A stretch of DNA of 64,000 nt, taken from positions 372,001-436,000 of the forward strand of contig NZ_FXAK01000009.1 in assembly GCF_900177515.1 (NCBI RefSeq), read 5' to 3'. The notes beneath the pieces are model-generated. The model saw only the letters and a program-made list of their open reading frames with translations. It was not told where the DNA came from and searched no databases. Source of the stretch: Azospirillum oryzae. Lineage in GTDB: Bacteria > Pseudomonadota > Alphaproteobacteria > Azospirillales > Azospirillaceae. The position numbers and the translations under genes were made by a program. Position 1 is the stretch's first letter, and every line of letters starts with the position of its first letter. Below are positions 33,016-41,537 of the stretch, in pieces.

Positions 33016-33798
33016 CTATGCGCCCTGGAGTTCGAGCTGCTGGCTGATGAACTGCACGGCCTCGGCGAGCACACGGGGTCCAGGATTGAAGGCGCGTTCG
33101 ACGAGGCGCGCCTCGCCCTGCATGTCGCGGGTGATGTTGAGGCTGGACGCTTGGCCTTTGCGGAGCGCCCGCATCACCTCAAAGCCCTTGATCGTTGCGT
33201 AGGCCGTATTCAGGGTCTTGAAGCCCCGCACCGGGCGGATCAGCTGCTTCAGCTTGCCATGGTCGGCCTCCACCACATTGTTCAGGTATTTGACCTGCCG
33301 GTGCTCCGTGTCCTCCGGGCATTTGCCCTCGGCTTTCAGTTCCGCCAGGCCTAGCCCATAAGTTGGCGCCTTATCGGTGTTGATGACCGGCGGCGTCTCC
33401 CACGCCTTCAAGCCGTTCAGCGCCTTGGCCAGAAAGCACTTGGCGGCGGCGGTGTTGCGCGTGGGAGAGAGGTAGAAGTCAATGGTGTTGCCATGCTTGT
33501 CAACGGCTCGGTACAGGTAGGCCCACCTGCCACCGACCTTCACGTAGGTCCCGTCGACCCGCCAGTTGGTCGACCTCGGACAGCGCCACTGCCAGCGTAG
33601 CCGCTTCCCGATCTCCGGCGCATACTTCTGCACCCAACGGTAAATGGTCGAGTGATCGAGCGTGACGCCGCGTTCGGCCATCAGCTGCTCGAGATCACGG
33701 TAGCTGATGCCGTATCGGCAATACCAGTGCACCGCCCAGAGCACGACCTCACCCTCGAAGTTGGCGTCCCTTGAAGTCCGACACGGCTTGGCTCCCAA
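33016..33798 (-). CDS. IS6-family transposase
   Basis: The product has 260 residues from a TTG at 33798. Its N-terminal zinc-ribbon/HTH-like region leads to a DDE integrase core: first Asp in WRVDGTYVKVGG, second Asp in PVINTDKAPTY, Glu in NNVVEADHGKLKQLI. The IS6 hallmarks HWYCRYGISYRDLEQLM and VRGFKTLNTAYATIKGFEVM are complete. No frameshift or stop is seen, so it could be active. These elements form cointegrates and often edge gene cassettes. Confidence 0.92.
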   Translation of the reverse strand: MGAKPCRTSRDANFEGEVVLWAVHWYCRYGISYRDLEQLMAERGVTLDHSTIYRWVQKYAPEIGKRLRWQWRCPRSTNWRVDGTYVKVGGRWAYLYRAVDKHGNTIDFYLSPTRNTAAAKCFLAKALNGLKAWETPPVINTDKAPTYGLGLAELKAEGKCPEDTEHRQVKYLNNVVEADHGKLKQLIRPVRGFKTLNTAYATIKGFEVMRALRKGQASSLNITRDMQGEARLVERAFNPGPRVLAEAVQFISQQLELQGA

Positions 33799-33817
33799 CA
33801 GCGTCCAGCTATTCCGC

Positions 33818-33846
33818 CGCTTGTCGGTAAACTTTGCAACAGAGCC
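33818..33846 (-). repeat. IS6 right inverted repeat
   Basis: Ends CTTTGCAACAGAGCC, the inverted form of the left end. The element therefore stops 100 bases short of the permease gene. Confidence 0.88.
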
Positions 33847-33946
33847 GTTCGGACCCTCAGCCCGTCAACCAGCCGCGAAGTTGACAATACCCGACTGGTG
33901 TCCCGATCGATATTCTGACAGCGCACAAGCCCACCGACGACCCGGC

Positions 33947-34798
33947 TCATCCCCGTACAGCGCCGGCAGTGAGTCCTGCCACGAAATGCTTCTGCATCAG
34001 GAAGAACAAGGCAACCGGCGGCAAGGCCGCAAACAGGGCGCCGGCCGAGATCAGGTTCCAGGCGGTGAGCCATTCGCCCTTGAGGCCGGCGAGACCGAGC
34101 GTCAACGGCTTGGCCGCATCACTTTGCACCAGGACGAGCGCCCAGAAGTAATCGTTCCAGACGAAGGTGAAGATCAGGACTGCCAAGCCGGCCAGGGCCG
34201 GGCGCAGCAGCGGTACGATGATCTTGCGCAGGATCTGGAACTCGCTTGCCCCCTCAAGCCGCGCGGCTTCGAACAGTTCGTTCGGCAGCGCCGCGATGAA
34301 GTTGCGCAGGAACAGCGTTGCGAACCCAATCTGAAAGGCCGTGTGGAACAGGATCAAGCCCCACACCGTGTCGTACAGGCCAAGCTGGAGGATGAGGTCG
34401 CGGACGGGAATCATCAGAATCTGATAGGGTACGAAATTGCCGCCGATGAACATGGCGAACAGCAGCGTCCTTCCCGGCAGCGGGTACTTGGCGAGCGCCA
34501 CGGCGGCCATGGTGCTGAGCACTAGGACGGCAATCACCGTCACACCGGTGATCACGACGCTGTTCAGGAAGAACGCGCCCATCGGCGACGTGGCGAAAAC
34601 CTCACGATAATTCTCAAACAGCGCAAAATGGGACGGCAGGCGCCAGTAATTCCCGGCAAGGAGATCAGTCTGGGGCCGTATCGCTGTCATCATGATGGCG
34701 ATCAGCGGCGTCATCCACAGCAGCATCGCCGCGTAGAGCGACACGCGATAGCCGATGCGCACCGGGCGCGATCGCTCCTGAATGGGGGTGGGATACAC
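33947..34798 (-). CDS. Carbohydrate ABC transporter permease, MalG-like
   Basis: The product has 283 residues from a GTG at 34798. This start is chosen because a GGGGAGG site lies 5 bases upstream, and because the previous stop (34800-34802) then leaves just one base between genes. It has six predicted membrane helices and the binding-protein-dependent EAA loop, ELFEAARLEGASEFQILRKI. It forms the channel with the MalF-like partner. The end (KHFVAGLTAGAVRG) is intact although an IS6 element lies 100 bases beyond. Confidence 0.9.
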   Translation of the reverse strand: MYPTPIQERSRPVRIGYRVSLYAAMLLWMTPLIAIMMTAIRPQTDLLAGNYWRLPSHFALFENYREVFATSPMGAFFLNSVVITGVTVIAVLVLSTMAAVALAKYPLPGRTLLFAMFIGGNFVPYQILMIPVRDLILQLGLYDTVWGLILFHTAFQIGFATLFLRNFIAALPNELFEAARLEGASEFQILRKIIVPLLRPALAGLAVLIFTFVWNDYFWALVLVQSDAAKPLTLGLAGLKGEWLTAWNLISAGALFAALPPVALFFLMQKHFVAGLTAGAVRG

Positions 34799-34799
34799 G

Positions 34800-35756
34800 T
34801 TAGCCTCCCCTGGCTTCGCGGCGGAGCGTATGCCACAGAAACCATGCGATGTAGACACTCATAATCGCGAACAGCACGGTGGCGATGGCGGCGCCATAGC
34901 CGGCCCGGTAGCTGAAGATGGTCGCGTCATACATTTGATAGGCCAGCACAGTGGAACTCCCATAGGGGCCGCCCTGGGTCATCACCGCGATCATGTCGAA
35001 ATTGCGCAGGGACATGATCACCGTGATGATCGAGGCGACGAAGGACACGGAGCGGAGCTGCGGCAGGACGATGTGGCGGAGGAGGCTCCAGCCGGCGGCG
35101 CCATCCATCCGGCCGGCAGCGATCAATTCCTGGTCAAGCTGGGACAGGCCGGCGAGGAACAGGACAAGGCAGAAGGCGATCTGCGACCAGAGCGCCGCCG
35201 CGATGATGCCGAAAGTGACGAAATGCTCGTCAGACAAAATCGCCAGCGGTTCCAACCCCAGCCAGTTGAACAGGATGGCGAGCAGCCCGAAGGTAGGGTC
35301 GTAAAACCAAGTGAATACGACGCCAATGATCACGTGCGCCAGCACCAGCGGGATGAAGAAGATCGACTTCACCAACCGCATTTCCGGCAGAGTTTGGTTC
35401 AGGAACAACGCGAGCGCCAGCCCGAACACCGGAGCCAGCAAAAACAGGACCAGCCAGATCACGTTGTTCTTCAGCGACGTGTAGAACTGCGGGTCGCTGA
35501 ACAGTTCTGCATAGTTGGAAAGGCCGACCCAGGTCGCCGGACCGGTGCCATCCCAGTCATAGAAGCTGATCCAGATGCTTTGAACGATGGGCGTGATGAT
35601 GAGGAGACCGAAAAGGCCGACCGGCAGGACCAGCAACAGCAGTGGTGTCAGCCACGCCTGGTTGTTCTGCCACACGCGCAGCCCGCTCAGCCGACGCGCT
35701 GGCGGAGGGGCGGCGGACATCCGCCCCTCCCAGCCATCAGTGCGCGGCGCGCTCAT
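34800..35756 (-). CDS. Carbohydrate ABC transporter permease, MalF-like
   Basis: The product has 318 residues with six to seven membrane helices and the EAA loop ELIAAGRMDGAAGWSLLRHI. Its ATG overlaps the binding-protein stop as ATGA, indicating coupling. It pairs with the MalG-like subunit for uptake of a sugar or polyol type solute. Confidence 0.9.
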   Translation of the reverse strand: MSAPRTDGWEGRMSAAPPPARRLSGLRVWQNNQAWLTPLLLLVLPVGLFGLLIITPIVQSIWISFYDWDGTGPATWVGLSNYAELFSDPQFYTSLKNNVIWLVLFLLAPVFGLALALFLNQTLPEMRLVKSIFFIPLVLAHVIIGVVFTWFYDPTFGLLAILFNWLGLEPLAILSDEHFVTFGIIAAALWSQIAFCLVLFLAGLSQLDQELIAAGRMDGAAGWSLLRHIVLPQLRSVSFVASIITVIMSLRNFDMIAVMTQGGPYGSSTVLAYQMYDATIFSYRAGYGAAIATVLFAIMSVYIAWFLWHTLRREARGG

Positions 35757-37045
35757 TTGAATATCCGCTGCCGGGCGGCCTCAAGCCGCTCAAGCACGGT
35801 GTCGGAACGCTTGGGATTGGCGAGAAATTCCTGGAAGCCTTTCATTCCGACCTGTGCCATTTCCGGGTCGGTGTCCCGGTCGTAGAACTGCGCCGATCCC
35901 TGCGCGTTCTTCGCCAGAGCCATTTGCGACTGGGCGAAGGCATCACCGGTAATGTCGACGTCGGTCCGCGCCGGCAGTACGGCCCCGCCCAAGGCGAAGG
36001 CCTTGAGATTATCCGGCTGCGCGAGGAAAGCCAGGAAGCTGCGGGCAAGGGGCTTGTTCTTCGCCCCGCTCGGGATGGTCACCCCATTGACCGAGATTTC
36101 CTCGGCCTTGGGCACCGACGGGTCGATCACCGGGAACGGAAAGAAGCCGATGTTGCCATGGGCCTCGGCGGGAAGCGAGGTGAGGACATAGGGCCCGAGC
36201 AGATACATGGCGGCCTTGCCCTGAGCGAGGAACGGAATTGCCTCCTGCCAACCGTAGGACGACGCGTTGTCGAGGAAATAGCCCTTGCCGATTGGCTCAC
36301 CCCATTTTGCGAAAACCGCCTTCACGCGTGGATCCGTGTAAGAGGCCTTGCCGTCCATAAGCTGCATGTGGAAATCAAGGCCATTCATGCGCATGTCGAG
36401 ATAATCGAACCACAGTGCGTTGGCCCAGAGATCGCGGGTCCCGATGGTGAAGGGAGTAACGCCGGACGCCTTGATCTTAGCCGCCGCGGCCATCAGTTCG
36501 TCCCACGTCGCCGGCGGTGCGACTCCGACTTTTTCGAACACCTGCTTGTTGTAGAAGAACCCCCATGTCGTGAAGTTCGTCGGCATCATGTACTGCTTGT
36601 CGCCTTCGGAGACAGCCGGCAGCCAGGGCTTCATCACGTTCGTCAGATTGTTCTCGGCAAAGAAGCCGCTCATATCGTCGAACAGGTTGCGCTTGGTAAA
36701 GGTCTTCATGCGGGCGCCGGTGAACCAGAAGGCGACGTCGGGCGGGTTGGTGACAAGAAAGTTTCGGATCGAGGTTTTGTAGGACTCCACGTCGCTGTAG
36801 TTGATCGTGACCTTGACTCCTGGATTCTTGGCCTCGAAATCCGCGGCAATCTTGTTCATCGCCGCCTTCTGCCCGGCGCCGCTGCGGTCGGAATTAACGA
36901 CGAGCGTCTGCTCATCGGCGGCGTAAACCCCGGTGGGCAGCGTGATAGCCGCGGCCATGCCCAACACGGCGACGGCGGCTCCAAGGGCTCGTCGGCTGAT
37001 GCACCGGCGTGAATTGGACGTGGTGGTGGCCGAACGGTCGGTCAT
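35753..37045 (-). CDS. Carbohydrate ABC transporter substrate-binding protein
   Basis: The product has 430 residues from the ATG at 37045, preceded by GGGGAG. A long twin-arginine-like leader (SRRCISRRALGAAVAVLGMA) ends near residue 43. The mature protein is a family 1 sugar-binding lobe pair (KIAADFEAKNPGVKVTINYS; PDVAFWFTGARM; GVTIPSGAKNKPLA). The ligand is not predictable. It is second in a four-gene minus-strand operon behind the ATPase. Confidence 0.88.
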   Translation of the reverse strand: MTDRSATTTSNSRRCISRRALGAAVAVLGMAAAITLPTGVYAADEQTLVVNSDRSGAGQKAAMNKIAADFEAKNPGVKVTINYSDVESYKTSIRNFLVTNPPDVAFWFTGARMKTFTKRNLFDDMSGFFAENNLTNVMKPWLPAVSEGDKQYMMPTNFTTWGFFYNKQVFEKVGVAPPATWDELMAAAAKIKASGVTPFTIGTRDLWANALWFDYLDMRMNGLDFHMQLMDGKASYTDPRVKAVFAKWGEPIGKGYFLDNASSYGWQEAIPFLAQGKAAMYLLGPYVLTSLPAEAHGNIGFFPFPVIDPSVPKAEEISVNGVTIPSGAKNKPLARSFLAFLAQPDNLKAFALGGAVLPARTDVDITGDAFAQSQMALAKNAQGSAQFYDRDTDPEMAQVGMKGFQEFLANPKRSDTVLERLEAARQRIFK

Positions 37046-37106
37046 GCGTTTCTCCCCATACACTTCTTGTGGCTGATTGGAAGGTGGCGCGGGTGCAGCT
37101 CGGCGT

Positions 37107-38159
37107 TCAGGCCAGCCGTCGGCCCGAAGCCGTGTCAAACAGGTGGACGCGGGCGGCATCGGGAAGGATGCGGATGGTCTCCCCGGGCTTCGGCAACACG
37201 CGGTCGCGGAACACGCAGACGATTTCCTGCGAACCGCTGCGAACCACGATCTGGGTTTCGGAACCCGTGGGCTCCACCACCACGACCTCGACAGGGACGC
37301 CTGCGTCGGTCAGACTAAAATGCTCAGGCCGGATGCCATAGACCGCCGCGCGCTCGCTCGCCGGAGCGACATCACTGAGCGGCAGCCGAAAGCCGTCTTG
37401 GGTGATGAAAGTGTTGCCCTCAGTCCGCCCATTCAGGAAGTTCATGGCCGGCGACCCAATGAAGCCGGCGACGAACATGTTGTCCGGCCGATCGTAGAGA
37501 TCGAGCGGTGCGCCGATCTGTTCGATGGCGCCATCACGCATGACCACGATCTTGCTGGCCATGGTCATGGCTTCAATCTGGTCGTGCGTCACGTAAATCG
37601 TCGTGGTCTTCAGGCGCTGATGCAGTTCTTTGATTTCGGAGCGCATGGCAACGCGCAACTTGGCATCGAGATTTGACAGAGGTTCGTCGAAGAGAAAGAC
37701 CTGCGGATCGCGCACGATGGCGCGGCCCATGGCCACGCGCTGGCGCTGGCCGCCGGAGAGCTGGCGCGGGTAGCGGTCGAGCAGGGCGCCGAGGCCGAGA
37801 ATCCGCGCGGCGTGGTCGACGCGCTGGGTGATCGCCTCTTTCGGCGCCTTCCGCAAGTTGAGGGAGAACGCCATGTTCTCCGCCACCGTCATGTGCGGGT
37901 AAAGTGCGTAGCTTTGGAACACCATGGCGATGTCGCGTTCCTTCGGCGGAACGTTGTTCACCACGCGTGGCCCGATGCGGATTTCGCCGGCAGATACGGT
38001 TTCAAGGCCGGCGATCATACGCAAGAGCGTGGATTTCCCGCAACCGGACGGACCAACGAGAATAACGAACTCTCCGTCCTCGATGTCCACCGAGACGCCG
38101 CGGAGAATATGCGTCGCGCCGAAGCTTTTGTGCACGTTGGCGATGTTCACAGAAGTCAT
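37107..38159 (-). CDS. ABC transporter ATP-binding protein, UgpC/MalK type
   Basis: The product has 350 residues from the ATG at 38159. It has Walker A GPSGCGKST (36-44), a Q loop in MVFQSYALYPHMTV, signature LSGGQRQRVAMGRA, Walker B VFLFDEPLSNLDA and a C-terminal TOBE/regulatory domain (YGIRPEHFSL). It energises the sugar-type importer encoded downstream. It is the first gene of the operon; its promoter region is shared with the divergent MaoC gene and contains a TetR-type operator, so uptake may be co-controlled. Confidence 0.9.
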   Translation of the reverse strand: MTSVNIANVHKSFGATHILRGVSVDIEDGEFVILVGPSGCGKSTLLRMIAGLETVSAGEIRIGPRVVNNVPPKERDIAMVFQSYALYPHMTVAENMAFSLNLRKAPKEAITQRVDHAARILGLGALLDRYPRQLSGGQRQRVAMGRAIVRDPQVFLFDEPLSNLDAKLRVAMRSEIKELHQRLKTTTIYVTHDQIEAMTMASKIVVMRDGAIEQIGAPLDLYDRPDNMFVAGFIGSPAMNFLNGRTEGNTFITQDGFRLPLSDVAPASERAAVYGIRPEHFSLTDAGVPVEVVVVEPTGSETQIVVRSGSQEIVCVFRDRVLPKPGETIRILPDAARVHLFDTASGRRLA

Positions 38160-38325
38160 GTGCGCCTTGCTCGAAGCTGTGTGAGATGGGCGAGCCGGCT
38201 CCGAGAACCGGCCCAACCTCTCGCAGGCGCGCCCCTCGGTCGTATCGCTTGGGCGAGGCCCTTGTGGCAGCCCCGGATTGTTTTGAAAACTAACATTGAC
38301 GGGTTGGGTCGTCAATGCGATAGTT

Positions 38326-38345
38326 ACTTATCAATAAGTAAGTTT
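38326..38345. promoter_or_regulatory. TetR-type operator, copy 1
   Basis: The 20 bases ACTTATCAATAAGTAAGTTT contain the inverted repeat ACTTAT-CA-ATAAGT. The site is 28 bases upstream of the MaoC start. It matches the site at 39861-39880 at 19 of 20 positions. It probably binds the TetR protein encoded at 38941. Confidence 0.78.
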
Positions 38346-38373
38346 TTCGACACCGAGCGAGCAGGATGACCGA

Positions 38374-38883
38374 ATGACGGAAGGATTGATGCCGACACAG
38401 GGCATTGCGGCTGGACGCAAGCTTGCGGCGGGTGAGTATGGGTTCGACGATGTCGATACATGCGACTCGTATGAGACCGCGGGTGTCACCGTGACCGAAA
38501 CGCACGTCGTTGGTTTCGCAGGGCTTTCGGGCGATCTCTTCGACGTGCACATGGATGACCAATTCGCCCGGGAGGCCGGCTTCCCCGGCCGCATCGCGCA
38601 TGGCCTGCTGGGGCTTGCCCTGGCCGACGGTCTCAAGACCCGCTGCAAGGTCCATCTCAAGGGGATCGCGACGCTGAGCTGGAACTGGTCTTTCCGGGCG
38701 CCGTTGATGATCGGCGACCGGATCCATGTGCGGATCACGATCAGGGCGAAGCGCACCACCAAGCGGTCCGATCGCGGCATCGTCACGCTCGGCATGGAAG
38801 TGATCAACCAGGACGGGGTCGTTGTCCAGGATGGCGAGTCGCTTCTCTTGATGCGGGCGGGAACACCCGGAGTCACGACTTGA
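38374..38883 (+). CDS. MaoC family (R)-specific enoyl-CoA hydratase-like protein
   Basis: The product has 169 residues and a hot-dog fold. The hydratase-2 motif is present as AGLSGDLFDVHMDDQFA, with the catalytic Asp and His of the family, followed by FPGRIAHGLLGLALADG. It should hydrate or dehydrate an acyl-CoA. It is divergent from the sugar-type importer and is followed by TetR, CoA-transferase and AroE-like genes, so its substrate is probably the CoA ester made by the transferase. A TetR-type operator is directly upstream. Confidence 0.88.
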   Translation: MTEGLMPTQGIAAGRKLAAGEYGFDDVDTCDSYETAGVTVTETHVVGFAGLSGDLFDVHMDDQFAREAGFPGRIAHGLLGLALADGLKTRCKVHLKGIATLSWNWSFRAPLMIGDRIHVRITIRAKRTTKRSDRGIVTLGMEVINQDGVVVQDGESLLLMRAGTPGVTT

Positions 38884-38940
38884 CCCGCAGCGCAACTTCG
38901 TTCATGCGAAGAACTGTTAACGCCTGGACTGGATAGACGA

Positions 38941-39729
38941 ATGCCGCGAAAGCAGACCTCAGATACGTTACCGGCCGGGCGCTCCAGCATGCCGGACAGC
39001 ATCAAAGCCATCGCGACCGAGTTGCTGATTGCTCACGGCTATCATGGGATGAACTTCCGGAGCATAGCGGAGCAGCTCGACATCACGACGACCAACATTC
39101 ATTACCATTTCGGCAACAAACAGCGGCTTGTCGATGAGGTTGTCCAGGACTACGTGGCGGATGCCACCGCCCGTCACCGGGCGATCTGGCTTGACGAGAA
39201 AATAACCCTGGCAGACAAACTGCGCCGGGTGGTTGATTACAACTATGAACGCTACAAACGGTTCAATCGCGGAAAGCACACGGGTCAGCCCTGGAGTCTG
39301 ATCGGGCGGCTTCGGTTGGAAAGCAATGTTTTGAGCGAGGTCGCCCGCGCCAGCCTCGCCTCTTTCACCACCTCCGTCCACGATGCCATCCGGCTCGCGG
39401 TCGAAATGGCCTGGCAGAAGGGGGAATTGCGTCCCGACACGCCACGGGAGGATTTGGCCTTCCTGATCATCAACATCGTGAACAGCTCCTCGGTGTTCAC
39501 GCAGGACGCCGGCAGCTTCGAGCGGCTGGAGTTGTTTTTCGAGGCCTTCGTCCGCGTCATGCTCTCTGCGTATGCGGCCGACCCAATTGCGGCCGGCACC
39601 ACACCAGCCAAGCTCGACGCCGCCAGCGGCGCGGCGGATGCGTCCGCGGCGATGGCCGGAAGCGGAGAGCCCGCTTCCGAACCGGCCTCGGCGCGGACCA
39701 GCCGGACACGACGGGCCAAAAAGGCCTGA
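38941..39729 (+). CDS. TetR family transcriptional regulator
   Basis: The product has 262 residues with a helix-turn-helix domain at 18-75 (IAEQLDITTTNIHYHFGNKQRLVDEVV). The effector domain spans 85-215, and a low-complexity Ala/Ser/Thr tail ends in basic residues (SRTRRAKKA). The tail is unusual and might strengthen DNA binding. It lies between the two near-identical operators, in front of the MaoC gene and in front of the CoA-transferase gene, and probably represses both. An acyl-CoA is a likely inducer by analogy with FadR/PsrA-type TetR proteins. Confidence 0.88.
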   Translation: MPRKQTSDTLPAGRSSMPDSIKAIATELLIAHGYHGMNFRSIAEQLDITTTNIHYHFGNKQRLVDEVVQDYVADATARHRAIWLDEKITLADKLRRVVDYNYERYKRFNRGKHTGQPWSLIGRLRLESNVLSEVARASLASFTTSVHDAIRLAVEMAWQKGELRPDTPREDLAFLIINIVNSSSVFTQDAGSFERLELFFEAFVRVMLSAYAADPIAAGTTPAKLDAASGAADASAAMAGSGEPASEPASARTSRTRRAKKA

Positions 39730-39860
39730 GCTGGCCGCGCCGCCGCACCGGCGGCGGTTGCCCGCAATGTCGCTCCAGCGCACGGGCGACAGCCGATGAA
39801 AATCATGCCGCGAAACTGTCCAGTATGCTGACGAAGCTGTTGCGCCGCCCCCAATTTTGA

Positions 39861-39880
39861 CTTATCAGTAAGTAAGTTTG
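39861..39880. promoter_or_regulatory. TetR-type operator, copy 2
   Basis: ACTTATCAGTAAGTAAGTTT includes the palindrome ACTTA-TCAG-TAAGT. It lies 38 bases before the CoA-transferase ATG and differs at one position from copy 1. Confidence 0.78.
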
Positions 39881-39918
39881 CACGGCTGGTGCACCGAAAA
39901 TCATGAAAAGGAAGGACC

Positions 39919-41505
39919 ATGCGGGTCATTACAGCTGACGCTGCGGCGGCGCTCGTGCACGATGGCGACACCGTTCTCATAGCCGGCTCGGGCGCTGGTC
40001 ATGGAGTACCGGAGTCCTTGATCGAAGCCGTGGAGCGCCGCTTCCTGTCCTCCGGATTGCCGAAGTCGATCACCTCCATCCATCCGGTCGGCATCGGGAA
40101 CCGCGGCGAACGGGGGGCATCCCGCCTCGCGCATGCGGGCCTTCTAAAGCGGATTGTCTGCGGCACCATCGTGGACGCGCCGCCGGTCGCGGCGATGGCG
40201 AGCCGCAATGAAATTGAAGCCTACACCCTGCCGCAAGGCGCCCTGTCCCAGCTTCTGCGCGAGATCGCGGCCGGCCGGCCCGGCCTGCTCACCCACGTCG
40301 GACTTCACACCTTCGTTGACCCCCGCATTTCGGGCGGTCGGCAGAGCACCCGCTCGACGGAAGAACTCGTGGAGCTGGTCGAGCTGAAGGGGCGGGAGTG
40401 GCTGTTCTATAAGCCCTTCGGGATCGACGTGGCCTTCCTGCGTGGAACCACGGCGGACGAAGATGGCAATATCTCCATGGAGCATGAGGCGATCTTCGGC
40501 GACGCGCTGTCGATGGCCCAGGCAACGAAACGCTGCGGCGGCCTGGTCATCGTCCAGGTGAAGCGTCTCGCCCGCCGTGGCACGCTACCGGGCAAGACCG
40601 TAAAGGTTCCCGGAATGCTGGTCGACGCCGTGGTGGTCGCGTCGGACCAGGCTCAGACCTACCAGACCGCCCACGACCCGGCCTTCGCCGGCGAGCTGCG
40701 CATCCCGCTCGACGCCTTTCCCAAGCTGCCGCTGGACGAGCGCAAGATCGTCGCCCGGCGCTGCGCCATGGAGCTGGAGGTGGGCGCCGTCTGCAACGTC
40801 GGGTCCGGGATCTGCACAGGCATCGGCCTGGTTGGCGCCGAGGAGGGCGTCCTCGACCACATCGTCCTGACCAACGAACAGGGCCTGATTGGTGGCGCCC
40901 CGGCCAGCGGTCTCGACGCCGGCGCTTCGCGCAACTACGCCGCCATGATCGATCAGCCCTACCAGTTCGACTTCTACGATGGCGGCGGTCTGGATATTGC
41001 GTTTCTGTCGGCGGTCGAAGTGGACGCCCAGGGCAGCGTGAACATCAGCCGCTTCGCCAACCGGGTGGTCGGAATCGGCGGCTTCGTCAACATCAGCCAG
41101 AACGCCAAGAAGATGGTGTTCGGCGGCACCTTCACCGCCGGCGGCCTCAAGATCGAGGCCGGGAACGGAACGCTGGCCATCCGTGAGGAGGGGCGGCATC
41201 ACAAGTTCGTCAACACTCTGGAGCAGATCTCCTACAGCGGCCCCTACGCGCAGTCGCGCGGGCAGGTGACCCTGTTCGTGACGGAGCGCGCGGTGTTTCA
41301 GACGACCGAACGCGGGCTGGAGCTGATCGAGATTGCGCCGGGCATCGACCTGGAGCGGGACGTTCTGGGCCAGATGGATTTCCGGCCGGCTATTTCGGAC
41401 TCCCTGCGCATCATGGACAGCCGTCTGTTCCGGCCGGAGCCAATGGGGCTTGCGGAAGGCTTTGCCGGGAAAAGCCGGCCGGTCCATCCGCGTCTCGCGT
41501 CCTGA
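39919..41505 (+). CDS. Acyl-CoA:acetate/3-ketoacid CoA-transferase (fused alpha-beta, class I)
   Basis: The product has 528 residues in which alpha and beta subunits are fused, as in YdiF/propionate CoA-transferase types. The N-terminal GSGAGHGVPESL glycine loop and catalytic Glu320 in TNEQGLIGG are present. It transfers CoA between acetyl- or succinyl-CoA and a carboxylic acid, forming a thioester intermediate on Glu320. AAAGGAAGG precedes the ATG. With the MaoC protein and the AroE-like enzyme it could activate and then hydrate an imported acid. Confidence 0.92.
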   Translation: MRVITADAAAALVHDGDTVLIAGSGAGHGVPESLIEAVERRFLSSGLPKSITSIHPVGIGNRGERGASRLAHAGLLKRIVCGTIVDAPPVAAMASRNEIEAYTLPQGALSQLLREIAAGRPGLLTHVGLHTFVDPRISGGRQSTRSTEELVELVELKGREWLFYKPFGIDVAFLRGTTADEDGNISMEHEAIFGDALSMAQATKRCGGLVIVQVKRLARRGTLPGKTVKVPGMLVDAVVVASDQAQTYQTAHDPAFAGELRIPLDAFPKLPLDERKIVARRCAMELEVGAVCNVGSGICTGIGLVGAEEGVLDHIVLTNEQGLIGGAPASGLDAGASRNYAAMIDQPYQFDFYDGGGLDIAFLSAVEVDAQGSVNISRFANRVVGIGGFVNISQNAKKMVFGGTFTAGGLKIEAGNGTLAIREEGRHHKFVNTLEQISYSGPYAQSRGQVTLFVTERAVFQTTERGLELIEIAPGIDLERDVLGQMDFRPAISDSLRIMDSRLFRPEPMGLAEGFAGKSRPVHPRLAS

Positions 41506-41537
41506 CCGACGCTGCAAAGCGGGGAAGGAAAAGCATC

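Larger units (their letters stand above)
32955..33846. mobile_element. IS6-family insertion sequence, 892 bp
   Basis: Both ends begin GGCTCTGTTGCAAAG. The inverted repeats are perfect over these 15 bases and match at 25 of 29 overall. A single transposase gene fills the interior. The flanking octamers (32947-32954 and 33847-33854) differ, so there is no target duplication. That suggests recombination between two IS copies or a replicative deletion after insertion, both typical for IS6. Confidence 0.9.
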
